This document shows positions 44,901 through 54,200 of a stretch of 64,000 nucleotides of DNA, one piece after another. The stretch's first letter is position 1. The number at the start of each line of letters is the position of its first letter. This stretch comes from Chitinophaga solisilvae (lineage in GTDB: Bacteria > Bacteroidota > Bacteroidia > Chitinophagales > Chitinophagaceae), in contig NZ_JAABOK010000005.1 in NCBI RefSeq assembly GCF_009928525.1, positions 372,692 to 436,691 on the forward strand. The letters are read 5' to 3'. Below the pieces are notes generated by a model, which saw nothing but the letters and a program-made list of their open reading frames with translations, was not told the origin of the DNA and ran no database searches. The position numbers and the translations under genes are program-made.

Positions 44901-47900
44901 CCTTCGACAGCCTGGTGATTGATGTAACACAGGCTACCTCCAACGGGTATGGCGTGCAGCTGCTCAGCAATGCTGACAGCAACCGTATCATCAACTCCCA
45001 GATACTGGTGAACACTACCTCTACCGGTAGCAGCTATGCCGGTGTTGTTATCAATGGTTCAGAAAATTATGCTGCTTCCGGCGATAACAATAACTGCGAT
45101 GGCAATATTGTCCGCAACAACAAAATTACCGGCGGCTACTACGGTGTGCTGGTATATGGTAATGGTACCAACAACACCGTTGCAGGTAACAGCATCCGTG
45201 ACTTCTACTATTACGGAGTGTATTTATATAATAATACCAACGCCCTGATAGATCATAATGATATCGCAAGACCTGCCCGCACTTCCGTGAGCTATTCTAC
45301 CTATGCGATTTCCGTCGGCAGTAAATCCGATGGCGTGATCATCAGCGGTAACCGCATGCACAATATGTTTGGCGGCGCACTCACCAGCACCAACAGTTTC
45401 TATGGTATTGAACATAGTTATGCTGATGCTACTGCAGCCAATCCTTCCAAAGTAATCAACAATACGATATATGACATCGTCAGCGCAGGAGACGTACGTG
45501 GTTTATCCAACTACAGCAGCGACAATGTGGTATATTATCATAATACAGTTGCCCTGAATGACAGCAAGAGCACCAGCGATGTGGATTTAACCGGGTTGTT
45601 CCAGTCCGGAACAGTGGCAGGTGTGGCGTTCTTCAATAACATTCTTGACATCAGCAGAACCGGCCCTGGTTACAGATACGGTCTGGAGATAAACGGTACA
45701 GACGGATTCCAGTCTGACTACAACAATATTTATGTAAAAGGTGTTGCCAACAGAACCTTCACCGGCAGCGAGGCTACGGACTATATCACCCTGGCCGACT
45801 GGAGAGCCGGTACTAAACTGGACAGCAACTCTACCGCCATACAGCCTGTGTATGCGGATCTGGCAGCAGGTAATCTTGCCCAGGTAATTTCTCCGCTGGA
45901 CAACACCGGTAAAGGCAAAGGCGTAACCGTGGATATCCTGGGTACTGCCAGAAATGCCAATACGCCTGACGTGGGTGCTTATGAAGTAACCATCCCTGAT
46001 TGTACAGCACCGGTTGTTCCGGGTACTGCTACCGTAGATCCGGGTACGCTGATCTGTATGGGTACCGCTATTAAACTGGACCTCACCGGTAACAGCAAAG
46101 GCGGTAAACAAACCTATCAGTGGCAGCATTCAGGTTCACCCACCGGGCCGTGGAAATACATCAGTAGTCCGCAGTTTACCAGCGTGTTTAACACAACTGC
46201 CGGTCCGTTGAAATACTACCGCTGCGCGGTGGTATGTAATGGTGGCGATACCGCTTATTCCGCACCGGTAGCAGTTAACCTGAACCCGCCATTACTGAAG
46301 GGAACCTATTCCATTAATCCGGCGCAGCCTTCAACAGCCACCAACTTCCAGTCTTTCACGGCTGCAGTGGCTAAGCTGGAATGCGGTATAGCCGGCGCCG
46401 TTGTTTTCGAAGCGGAAAGCGGCACTTATACAGAGCAGATTGTAATGCACCATATTCCGGGTGCATCAGATACCAGCCGCGTGACCTTCACCAGCCGTAC
46501 CGGTGTGGCAGCAAATGTTACACTCGGATACAAGGGAACGTCCGCACGCAACTATGTGCTGAAACTGGACAGTGTGGATTACGTAACCTGGAATAAAATA
46601 ACCATCAAACCGCTCGATACCGTGTATGCACGCGGTGTTGAATTTGCCAACAGATCATCGTATGATAGTCTGCATCAGGCAGCGGTTGTATTACCGGCAA
46701 CACTCAGAACAGGTGTTAACCTCTCCGGCGTGTATGCAGAACGTTGCCTCGGCGTTGCTAACGTTATCAGCGGTAACACCATCAGCAATGGTACCTACGG
46801 TGTATACTGGAGCAATGATTATGGCAATGATATGTCGCCCGGCGTAACGATAGACAGTAACACCATACAGCAACCGCACGACTACGGTATCTATGCCGAT
46901 TATGTGAATAACCTGCGTATCCGTAAGAACAAGGTAACGCTGAGTGGTCCGCTGGCATCTACCGCCTATGGTATTTATACTGATAACAGCGACTCTTCGT
47001 TTACCGTTAGCCGTAACCGCATCTATGCTTCCAACACAGCGCAGCGTGTTTACGGTATTTACAACACTGCTTCCGAGCCTGTTTCCAGCGCACCCGGACA
47101 GGTGAACGGCAACGAAGTATATCTCCGCGGCGGCCTTACCGGCGACCTGCGCGGTATTACTGTCAGCAGTTCAGAAAACATCAACATTGTTAACAACGTA
47201 ATCAGCATACAGACCTCCGCAGGCAACTCCTATGGATTCTATACAGAATATAGTGGTCCGCTGAATATCAACAACAACAGTATACTGAACAGCTCCACCG
47301 GTACGTCCAACAACTATGCGGGTTACCTCGCAGCATCCTCCATCTATGGTGTGCTGAAAGTGAGGAATAACATCTTCGCTTCAGATACCAGCGGAAGGGC
47401 TTTGTATATCGGTGATCCGAATTATCTCAACAGCGATTACAATACATTGTATACCAAAGGAACCGTGCTGGTACGCCAGGGCACACCTGCCACCAGTTAC
47501 GCCAATTTCGAGGCATACCGCACCGGAAGCAGTGTAGACGGAAGTTCCATTGTGTACAAACCGGCCTTTGTGAGCGCGTCCGACTTACAGCCTGCCATTG
47601 CAGATCCTGAAGTATGGGCTATCCATGGCCGCGGTGTACAGGTGCCTGGAAACGATAAGGACATCAACGGTAATCCAAGACCTACCATCCTGAAAGATGG
47701 GGTGCCGGATATGGGCGCCTATGAGTTCCTGCCTACGTCTACGCCTCCTGTACTGCCGGCCTTCCCGGCAGCACCTGCGGCCGGCATTACGCAGACATTC
47801 ATGTTCGGTACCGATACCGTTACCAAAATTACCTGGAACGGCACTACCACCTTACCGACAGATCTTACCGTAAGGCGCTATTCCGGCGTGAAACCGCCAA

Positions 47901-50900
47901 ATGTGGCAGCCGGTACAGACTTCATGTACTTCTATACAGATGTGGATGCCACTCCGACGGGCAGTGTGTACAACTTTAATATTAACCAGTATTATGTTGA
48001 CTCCTGGCAGGGTTATATCAAACGTCAGAAAGAAATCAGACTGGCGAGAACTGACAGCACCAATAAATGGATTACAGATTCGCTGAGCCGTGTGGATGAT
48101 GCTAAAAATGTCATCATCGACAGCAGCCTGCATTACCTGGATAAATTCACAGGTCTGAACGGCGGTAACAACGGACCTCAGCTGCTGCAGCCGGCAGACA
48201 GCTCCAACCGCGGTACCCGCTTCTGGGTAGGATATGGTCACCACCAGTTCTTCGGCACCACCAATATGCAGAACATGGTGCTGTATCTTAACGCGAAGGA
48301 TTCTGCCAACGTAGTAGTAAAAATCAACGGAACAGGGTGGGAGCGTACATACCGCATACCGGCCAATAAAACCATTACCACGGAGATTATGCCTAAGGTA
48401 GGCGTGAACGACTCCCGCCTGCTTGATGAAGGCTGGTCAGACAGAGGTATCAGCATTGAAAGCGATGTGCCGATTGTAGCCTATGCGCACATCTATGGCA
48501 ACACCTCTTCCGGCGCCACCATGCTGCTGCCGGTAGGTACCTATGGTTACGATTACTATGCGCTGACTTCCCGTCAGTATTATCAGACCAATACCTATTC
48601 CTGGTTCTATGTGGTAGCCGACTACGACAATACAACCGTGGAAATTACACCAAGTGTGCCAACGCTGGCAGGCAAACCAGCTAACCAGACGTTTACGGTG
48701 ACACTGAATAAAGGTGAAGTATATCAGGTGCTCGGCGCACTGCTGCCCGGCTCTTTCGGCGAAGGATATGACCTCTCCGGCAGCCACGTGAAATCCATCG
48801 TTAATGGCGACGGCAAGTGCTACCCCGTAGCCGTATTCTCCGGCAGCAGCCGTACCGGTATTGGTTGCGGCGGCGCAGCAGGCACCGGATCCGGCGATAA
48901 CCTGATACAGCAGAACTTCCCGTCACAGGCATGGGGTAAAAAATACCTTACCGCGCCTACCTCCAACGCAGACGATGCCACCCTGTTAATGGGCAATATC
49001 TATCGCGTGCTGGTGAAAGACACAGCCACTAAAGTGAAAGTGAACGGTACGCTGCTGACAGGACTTATCAACAAACGTTTCTATCAGTACGAAAGCCAGA
49101 CAGCTGATTACATCGAAAGTGATCAGCCGGTAATGGTGGCCCAGTATATGTCGTCCTCCGGAGAGTGCGAAAATACCGATGGTGACGGCGACCCTGAAAT
49201 GATCTATATCAGCCCGCTCGAACAGGGTATCAAGCAGGTAGGATTATACAGGAATACAGTAGAGGTAATCAACGTCAATTATCTGACCCTTATCATACCA
49301 ACAGCAGGAGTGGGTTCTTTACGGATAGACGGCAGTAACGTGTTCGACTATACGTATGTGCATCCTCATATGCCAGGCTACAGCGTAGTGGTGAAAAGAT
49401 GGGAAGCTGCCTCCGCACAGTGTAATGTCAGCAGTGATTCAGCGTTTACCGCTATTACCTATGGCCTCGGCGGATTTGAAAGCTATGGTTACAACGCAGG
49501 TACGCTCGTAAAGAACCTCAACATCCTGCCGTCATTCAGTAACGTGATGAACCCGAACGGCAACAACAATACCTACACCTGCGCGAAAACGCCGTTCCGC
49601 TTCTCTATGATGGTGCCGGTTAAACCGACCAAACTCATATGGAAACTGAGCCAGGTGAAAAACCTTACGCCAAATGCGGATGTATCACAGGATAACCCGG
49701 TACCGGTAGATTCCGTGATTGCGAATGAAAGGAAATACTATCGTTTTGTATTGCAGGGCGATTATGTATTCTCTGCGCCGGGCAACTACAATGTGCCTAT
49801 CCTGATCTCTCATCCGGATATTGAAAGCTGCAGCAACAGTTTTGAATCTGTACTGACAGTGAAGGTAATACCTGCGCCGGTAGTTGATTTCACCACCCTG
49901 TTCTCCGGTTGCGTAAACGACCCGGCACAGTTCAAGGGTAGTGCTACCACCAGCAACAACGTGGGTATCAGCAAGTGGAACTGGAACTTCGGAGATACTA
50001 CTTCCTCTGCAGCGAAAGATACCGTCAAACAATTTAAATATCCGGGCATACATCGTGTGAAACTGAGTATAGTAGCTGCCGAAGGCTGTATAGGCGATAC
50101 CACCAAGGAAGTGGAAGTTTATGCACCTGGTATTGCATCACTGGTGAAAGATTCGATGACCGTGTGTGCCGGATCTGATGTAACCCTTTCTGCTAAAAAT
50201 CCACAGGCCGGCGTACTGTATAACTGGTACGACGCACCAACAGGCGGTAACCTGCTCTTTACCGGTAACGACTATACGATCAGGGCAATAGCTGCCGGCG
50301 GTACCTGGTACCTGGAAGCAGTAACCCACGGATGCCCCGGTGAAGTAAGAGCCAGAGCAGTAGTACATGTACTGCCGGTACTGACCACGCCGGTAGTGAA
50401 AGTGGATACAGTAGGTGTAAACCTGATCCGCTTCTCCTGGAAGGCAGTACCTAATGCTACAGAATACGAAGTATCCATCGACGGCGGCCGTACCTGGATG
50501 GCTCCAAGCTCCGGACGTCAGGGCCTCGTGCATCTGGTAGCCGGATTACAGCCACAGCAGACGGTGAAGCTCATTGTAAAAGTGAAAGGTTGCGAAGAGA
50601 AAATATCTGATCCTGCGGAAGGTAAAACACTGCCGGATGGTATTTATATCCCCAACACCTTCACACCTAACGGTGACGCGAAGAATGATATGCTGAAAGT
50701 ATACGGCTATATCATCAACAAAATTCACATGGCCATCTTTGATCAGTGGGGTGAAAAAGTGTTTGAAACAAACAGCCAGGAACCAGGATGGGACGGTACT
50801 TACAAAGGTAAGCCGCTGCCTTCAGGCGTATACATCTACGTATGCCACCTGGTATTGAAAGACGGCTCCACCGTTGAGAAGAAAGGCGTGATTAACCTGA

Positions 50901-50908
50901 TCCGTTAA
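41966..50908 (+). CDS. Giant T9SS-secreted surface protein (2980 aa) with three Ig/beta-helix modules
   Basis: Signal peptide 1-29 (ending CRLSAQ). Residues about 30-220 are a beta-sandwich domain. Then come three homologous modules of about 560 residues each (about 221-783, 784-1343 and 1344-1925); each has an Ig-like domain (TYQWQ core), the entry VVFNVVAGSGPYIEQL or a variant, a right-handed parallel beta-helix rich in N, S and G, and the exit phrase DIGAYEF or DVGAYEV. Residues about 2080-2620 form an IgGFc-binding-like domain (GTRFWVGYGHHQFF at its start), then a PKD domain and an Ig-like domain. The last 90 residues are a type B T9SS sorting domain (PNTFTPNGDAKNDMLKVYG ... GVYIYVCHL). 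It should be exported by T9SS and act in adhesion or gliding, like SprB. Confidence 0.92.
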   Translation: MRNYTLSFLYRSTWLTALLLILVCRLSAQVNISIGSATSGNSDIGYPCPLQDYYEGNRAQYLYTAAELTAAGMGPGAVSGLKFFVKNLNGAGLIEQYAIRIGTTTTASLSDNSWENAPNVVFAPADYTPVAGTNSFTLASPMFWNGTDNIVVEVCSGSPTSSGATFYTKNVEVPYTTGLSFNGSHTYRADDEDNLCGTAETENTGSMTTRPDITFVWTLASACTGTPTAGTVTSSASTVCLNASFTLKLTGTTLASGLTYQWQASTTPGTWTNISGATTNQLTTSQAATTTYRCVVTCTGSSQSANSTTVTVTSPTLAGGTFFIDRLHPTAPNTFGSFNDAYNFMKCGINAPIVFNVVAGSGPYIEQLNMQPVPGASAANTITFNGNGDTLRFTGTSGNRAVIQLNDADYITFSNLVIKATGTGSSGYGWGVGLTNDADYNAVKNCTIIVDSTSSSSSAYAGIVISSSVTSPTTTGSAKCDFNTFDGNKIIGGYYGIVMTGSNTMANGNNRIINNTISEFYNYGVYALGSFNTLIENNHISRPARFNAGAFYGIYFSDLNTKANITRNRISNPFGGVTSSTSSAYGIYFTSTDALVQLENIVSNNVIYNFTGKGDAYGIYNSSSDNVWYFHNTIVMDGSSTNSATYTTRGFYQTTKADGIEFLNNLISVTRGGGGSKYAVYFSATNGTIHANRNLYFLSAPGGTSYTGYYTANRATLLDWQTASSQDTASLASNPLFVAPASGNYQPANASIDNKGIPRGITVDVNNAVRSTTTPDIGAYEFTPGPCVTPPVAGAATVSNTPVCVNRKVALSLINNSIGLGQTYQWQSASVAAGPYTNLGNVLSNPDTVITSAATRYYRVAVTCSGNTSYSDPVLLTVNPAFPGGNHYTINKNQPASASNFVSFNAAKAAMECGIAGPVVFNVVAGSGPYIEQLVLDSIAGTSAVNTITFKGNGDTIRFKPVDDNERAVIKLRSADYITFDSLVIDVTQATSNGYGVQLLSNADSNRIINSQILVNTTSTGSSYAGVVINGSENYAASGDNNNCDGNIVRNNKITGGYYGVLVYGNGTNNTVAGNSIRDFYYYGVYLYNNTNALIDHNDIARPARTSVSYSTYAISVGSKSDGVIISGNRMHNMFGGALTSTNSFYGIEHSYADATAANPSKVINNTIYDIVSAGDVRGLSNYSSDNVVYYHNTVALNDSKSTSDVDLTGLFQSGTVAGVAFFNNILDISRTGPGYRYGLEINGTDGFQSDYNNIYVKGVANRTFTGSEATDYITLADWRAGTKLDSNSTAIQPVYADLAAGNLAQVISPLDNTGKGKGVTVDILGTARNANTPDVGAYEVTIPDCTAPVVPGTATVDPGTLICMGTAIKLDLTGNSKGGKQTYQWQHSGSPTGPWKYISSPQFTSVFNTTAGPLKYYRCAVVCNGGDTAYSAPVAVNLNPPLLKGTYSINPAQPSTATNFQSFTAAVAKLECGIAGAVVFEAESGTYTEQIVMHHIPGASDTSRVTFTSRTGVAANVTLGYKGTSARNYVLKLDSVDYVTWNKITIKPLDTVYARGVEFANRSSYDSLHQAAVVLPATLRTGVNLSGVYAERCLGVANVISGNTISNGTYGVYWSNDYGNDMSPGVTIDSNTIQQPHDYGIYADYVNNLRIRKNKVTLSGPLASTAYGIYTDNSDSSFTVSRNRIYASNTAQRVYGIYNTASEPVSSAPGQVNGNEVYLRGGLTGDLRGITVSSSENINIVNNVISIQTSAGNSYGFYTEYSGPLNINNNSILNSSTGTSNNYAGYLAASSIYGVLKVRNNIFASDTSGRALYIGDPNYLNSDYNTLYTKGTVLVRQGTPATSYANFEAYRTGSSVDGSSIVYKPAFVSASDLQPAIADPEVWAIHGRGVQVPGNDKDINGNPRPTILKDGVPDMGAYEFLPTSTPPVLPAFPAAPAAGITQTFMFGTDTVTKITWNGTTTLPTDLTVRRYSGVKPPNVAAGTDFMYFYTDVDATPTGSVYNFNINQYYVDSWQGYIKRQKEIRLARTDSTNKWITDSLSRVDDAKNVIIDSSLHYLDKFTGLNGGNNGPQLLQPADSSNRGTRFWVGYGHHQFFGTTNMQNMVLYLNAKDSANVVVKINGTGWERTYRIPANKTITTEIMPKVGVNDSRLLDEGWSDRGISIESDVPIVAYAHIYGNTSSGATMLLPVGTYGYDYYALTSRQYYQTNTYSWFYVVADYDNTTVEITPSVPTLAGKPANQTFTVTLNKGEVYQVLGALLPGSFGEGYDLSGSHVKSIVNGDGKCYPVAVFSGSSRTGIGCGGAAGTGSGDNLIQQNFPSQAWGKKYLTAPTSNADDATLLMGNIYRVLVKDTATKVKVNGTLLTGLINKRFYQYESQTADYIESDQPVMVAQYMSSSGECENTDGDGDPEMIYISPLEQGIKQVGLYRNTVEVINVNYLTLIIPTAGVGSLRIDGSNVFDYTYVHPHMPGYSVVVKRWEAASAQCNVSSDSAFTAITYGLGGFESYGYNAGTLVKNLNILPSFSNVMNPNGNNNTYTCAKTPFRFSMMVPVKPTKLIWKLSQVKNLTPNADVSQDNPVPVDSVIANERKYYRFVLQGDYVFSAPGNYNVPILISHPDIESCSNSFESVLTVKVIPAPVVDFTTLFSGCVNDPAQFKGSATTSNNVGISKWNWNFGDTTSSAAKDTVKQFKYPGIHRVKLSIVAAEGCIGDTTKEVEVYAPGIASLVKDSMTVCAGSDVTLSAKNPQAGVLYNWYDAPTGGNLLFTGNDYTIRAIAAGGTWYLEAVTHGCPGEVRARAVVHVLPVLTTPVVKVDTVGVNLIRFSWKAVPNATEYEVSIDGGRTWMAPSSGRQGLVHLVAGLQPQQTVKLIVKVKGCEEKISDPAEGKTLPDGIYIPNTFTPNGDAKNDMLKVYGYIINKIHMAIFDQWGEKVFETNSQEPGWDGTYKGKPLPSGVYIYVCHLVLKDGSTVEKKGVINLIR

Positions 50909-50924
50909 ACGAAAAGTTCAGATC

Positions 50925-51269
50925 ATGACGAAGCTTATAATGCCAGTAATTGTAACAGCTGCGTTGCTGTCCGGGGTGAAAACCCCGGCAGCAGGCCGCA
51001 GCTGCAGACAGGGAATAGACAGTCTGGTTAACAGTGCAAGATCTATCACTGCCTTCCCTAATCCCGTAGCCGCATCGCTGCGTGTGCAATCTGTGAAACG
51101 TATCCGGGAACTGGTGATATATGCCATGGATGGCAGACAGGTAAAGCAATTCAGGAAGCCCGGCAATGATAACATGATGCGCGTAGCAGACCTGCAGCAA
51201 GGACCTTACCTGCTTCGCGCCACTTTTGAAGATGGAACCGGAACGTCGAAGATGATCATAAAGCAATAA
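50925..51269 (+). CDS. Mini-protein consisting of signal peptide and T9SS type A sorting domain
   Basis: At 114 aa this protein has a signal sequence (about 1-24) and a short linker, and the remainder is a complete type A sorting domain: AFPNPVAASLRVQSVKRIRE, then LVIYAMDGRQVKQF, and RVADLQQGPYLLRATFEDGT closing with KMIIKQ. Such a domain normally sits at the C-terminus of a much larger cargo; here there is no cargo. It lies 16 nt after the giant adhesin and 27 nt before the next adhesin, so it is made with them. It might be a decayed cargo gene, or a small surface protein or competitor for the T9SS machine. No frame with a cargo domain precedes it. Confidence 0.85.
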   Translation: MTKLIMPVIVTAALLSGVKTPAAGRSCRQGIDSLVNSARSITAFPNPVAASLRVQSVKRIRELVIYAMDGRQVKQFRKPGNDNMMRVADLQQGPYLLRATFEDGTGTSKMIIKQ

Positions 51270-51296
51270 TCATTTCAATATGAAAAATTGATTACG

Positions 51297-54200
51297 ATGT
51301 CAGCCAGATCTTTATATCACACTCATCGCACATTGCTGATGAGATGTTTCCTCACCATAACCTCGTTAGTGTTGCAGTTCGTAGCCCTGCATTCGTTCGC
51401 CCAGAATCTTTCCAACAAAGGGAAAGAATTCTGGGTGGGCTACGGACATCACCAGTTCATGGAACCGGGATGGACCAACTCACAGGAAATGATCCTGTAC
51501 CTCAGTGCGGAACAACCTGCTACCGTTACGGTGAGCATCAATGGTACCGCATGGACCAGGACCTATAACATTCCTGCCAACACAGTAATTACTTCCGACC
51601 TGATTCCCAAGGTAGGCGGATTTGATGCGCGGCTCTATTCGCCGCCGCCATCATTCGGCGGTACCGGTGGTGAAGGCGTTTTTACCAACAAGGCTATTCA
51701 TATCCAGAGTAATGTTCCTATTGTAGCCTATGCCCACATATATGGTAGTGCCTCCTCAGGCGCTACCATGCTTATGCCGGAAGAAACATGGGGTTATTCC
51801 TATATCTCCGTCAACAGTGAGCAGTATTACATGGATGATTGTTTCTCCTGGATGTATGTAGTCGCTAACCAGAATAATACAGTTATTGAAGTAACACCAT
51901 CGGCGCTTTCCCGCTTCAACCGGCCTGCCGGCGTGCCTTTCACGGTAACGCTCAACCGCGGCGATATTTACCAGTTAGTAGGTGGATCGCTCGGCGGCAG
52001 CAAAGGACGGCAGCTCACCGGTACCACCGTGAAGTCTATTGCCAACAGCGCCGGACAATGTTACCCGGTGGCGGTATTCTCCGGCAGCAGCCGTACTTCC
52101 ATTACCTGTAACGGTTCCAGCGGCAGCGGCGATAATAATATGCAGCAGATATTTCCGTTCCAGGCATGGGGCAAACGCTATCTTACCGCGCCGCCCTCTG
52201 CTTCCGGAAATGCTTCTACGCTGCAGACAGCCATCTATAAAATCGTCGTGAAAGATCCTGCTACCGTGGTGAAGAAGAATGGTGCAGTGCTACCGGTAAC
52301 CAGCCTGATTTCCAACTCATACTATGAATATAACAGTAAGACGGCTGATTATATTGAAGCTGATAAACCCGTGCTGGTAGCACAGTTTATGCCTTCTGAA
52401 AGCTCCTGCGGAAATACCGGGGTAGGCGACCCTGAGATGGTGTATATCAGCCCGATAGAACAGGCAATTAAGCGGACAGGATTCTATCGTAACAATGTGG
52501 AAAGTATCACCACCAACTACCTCACGCTCATCATTCCTACGGGAGGCGTACCCTCTCTGCTGATTGATGGCAGCAACACATTCAATCATTCTTATGTGCA
52601 CCCTAACCTCCCCGGCTATACGGTAGTGGTGAAACGATGGCCAGCCGCTCCGGCGCAGTGTATTGTAACCAGCGACTCCGCCTTTGTGGCTACTACCTAT
52701 GGTCTCGGAGGTGTTGAAAGCTACGGCTACAACGCGGGTACGCTGATTAATAACCTCAATGCCGTAGGCGCGATCCATAATGAACTGGATACCTCCAGAA
52801 CCGTGAATGATTTCACCTGTACCAATACGCCGGTGGAATTGTCTATCCTGATGGCCTACAAGCCAACAAGGATGGTATGGAGGTTAAGCCTGCTCGGCGC
52901 TGCGATTACACCTAATGCAGACGTTACCGTGAATGCGCCGGTACCCGTGGCTACCGTGACGCTCAACGGTATTCCCTATTACAAATACACCCTGCCGGGT
53001 ACCTATAAATTCAGCAACATTGGCAGCTATGATATTACGGTTTTGTCCACTCATCCATCTATAGAGAATTGTAACAATACCGAGAAGGTAGGTTATACGC
53101 TCATCGTGAAAGGTAAACCCAGAGCTATTATGAGCTATGACTATACCGGTTGTACGCTGGACAGCGTCATCTTCAAGGGAAAAGATATCCAGCCGGAATA
53201 TCCTATCAACCGCTGGAAATGGACTTTCCCCGGACCGGCGCTGGACAGCGGTATTGAAGTACACCGCGTATTCCCTCCCGGACCTGCCAATGTTACGCTG
53301 ACGGTTATCTCCAAAGAAGGTTGTGTAGGTGACACTACCTTCCAGGTAACAGCCTTCCCCAAGCCGGTAGCTAATTTTACTACAGATGTGGCAGAACTTT
53401 GTGAAGGAGGCGTACTGAAGGTAACGGATAATTCTACCAACACAAGCCCTACGCCTGTGAGCAAATGGTACTGGAATTATGGCAACGACTCTGTGCTGAT
53501 TGCCACTACCAACGGGCCACAGACGATTGTGTATAAAGACCGCAACACGTTTACGATCAAACATGTGGTGAAAGTCAGCGAACTGTGTGTGAGTGATACC
53601 GTTTCAAAAACCGTTACCGTATTTGGTACGCCGCATGCCGGCTTTACGTATCCGGCTGCCTGTCTGCCGGTGAGTGGCCTGGTGCAGTTTACCAGCGGTG
53701 CTACCGTACCTGACGCGCAGAATATTACCACCCACAGCTGGGACTTTGGCGATGCCGGCGCTACGCCGGCAAATCCGAATACATCTGCGGTAAAGGATCC
53801 TACACACGCCTATACGAAATTTGGTACCTACAACATCAAATATAAAGTCACTACCGATAAGGGCTGTACGAAGGATACCACCATTACGGCGACCTTCAAA
53901 CTTAAACCAGACCTGGCTTTCAGCGCGCTCACAGGTATGTGTGTGAATACGCCCGGTTCTGTACTGATTAATGCGGCCTCCGTGAAAAACGGTGTGACAG
54001 GTAAAGGCTACTACAAAGGGCCCGGCACCGATTCTACCGGTAAGTTCACGCCATCCAAAGCAGGGGCAGGCACGCATACCATCTGGTATGTATTCAATAC
54101 CGACAATGGCTGTGCTGATTCCGTTTCCACGACCATTGCCGTATTCCCTAAACCTGATGCCGCCTTCGGTGCTACTGCCAGCCTGTGTCTGGGCCAGCCG

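Noticed and set aside
50925..51269. Mini sorting-domain gene as a frameshifted end of the giant adhesin
   Set aside because: The giant protein already ends with its own complete type B sorting domain and stop codon, and the small gene has its own start and signal sequence with a different (type A) domain.
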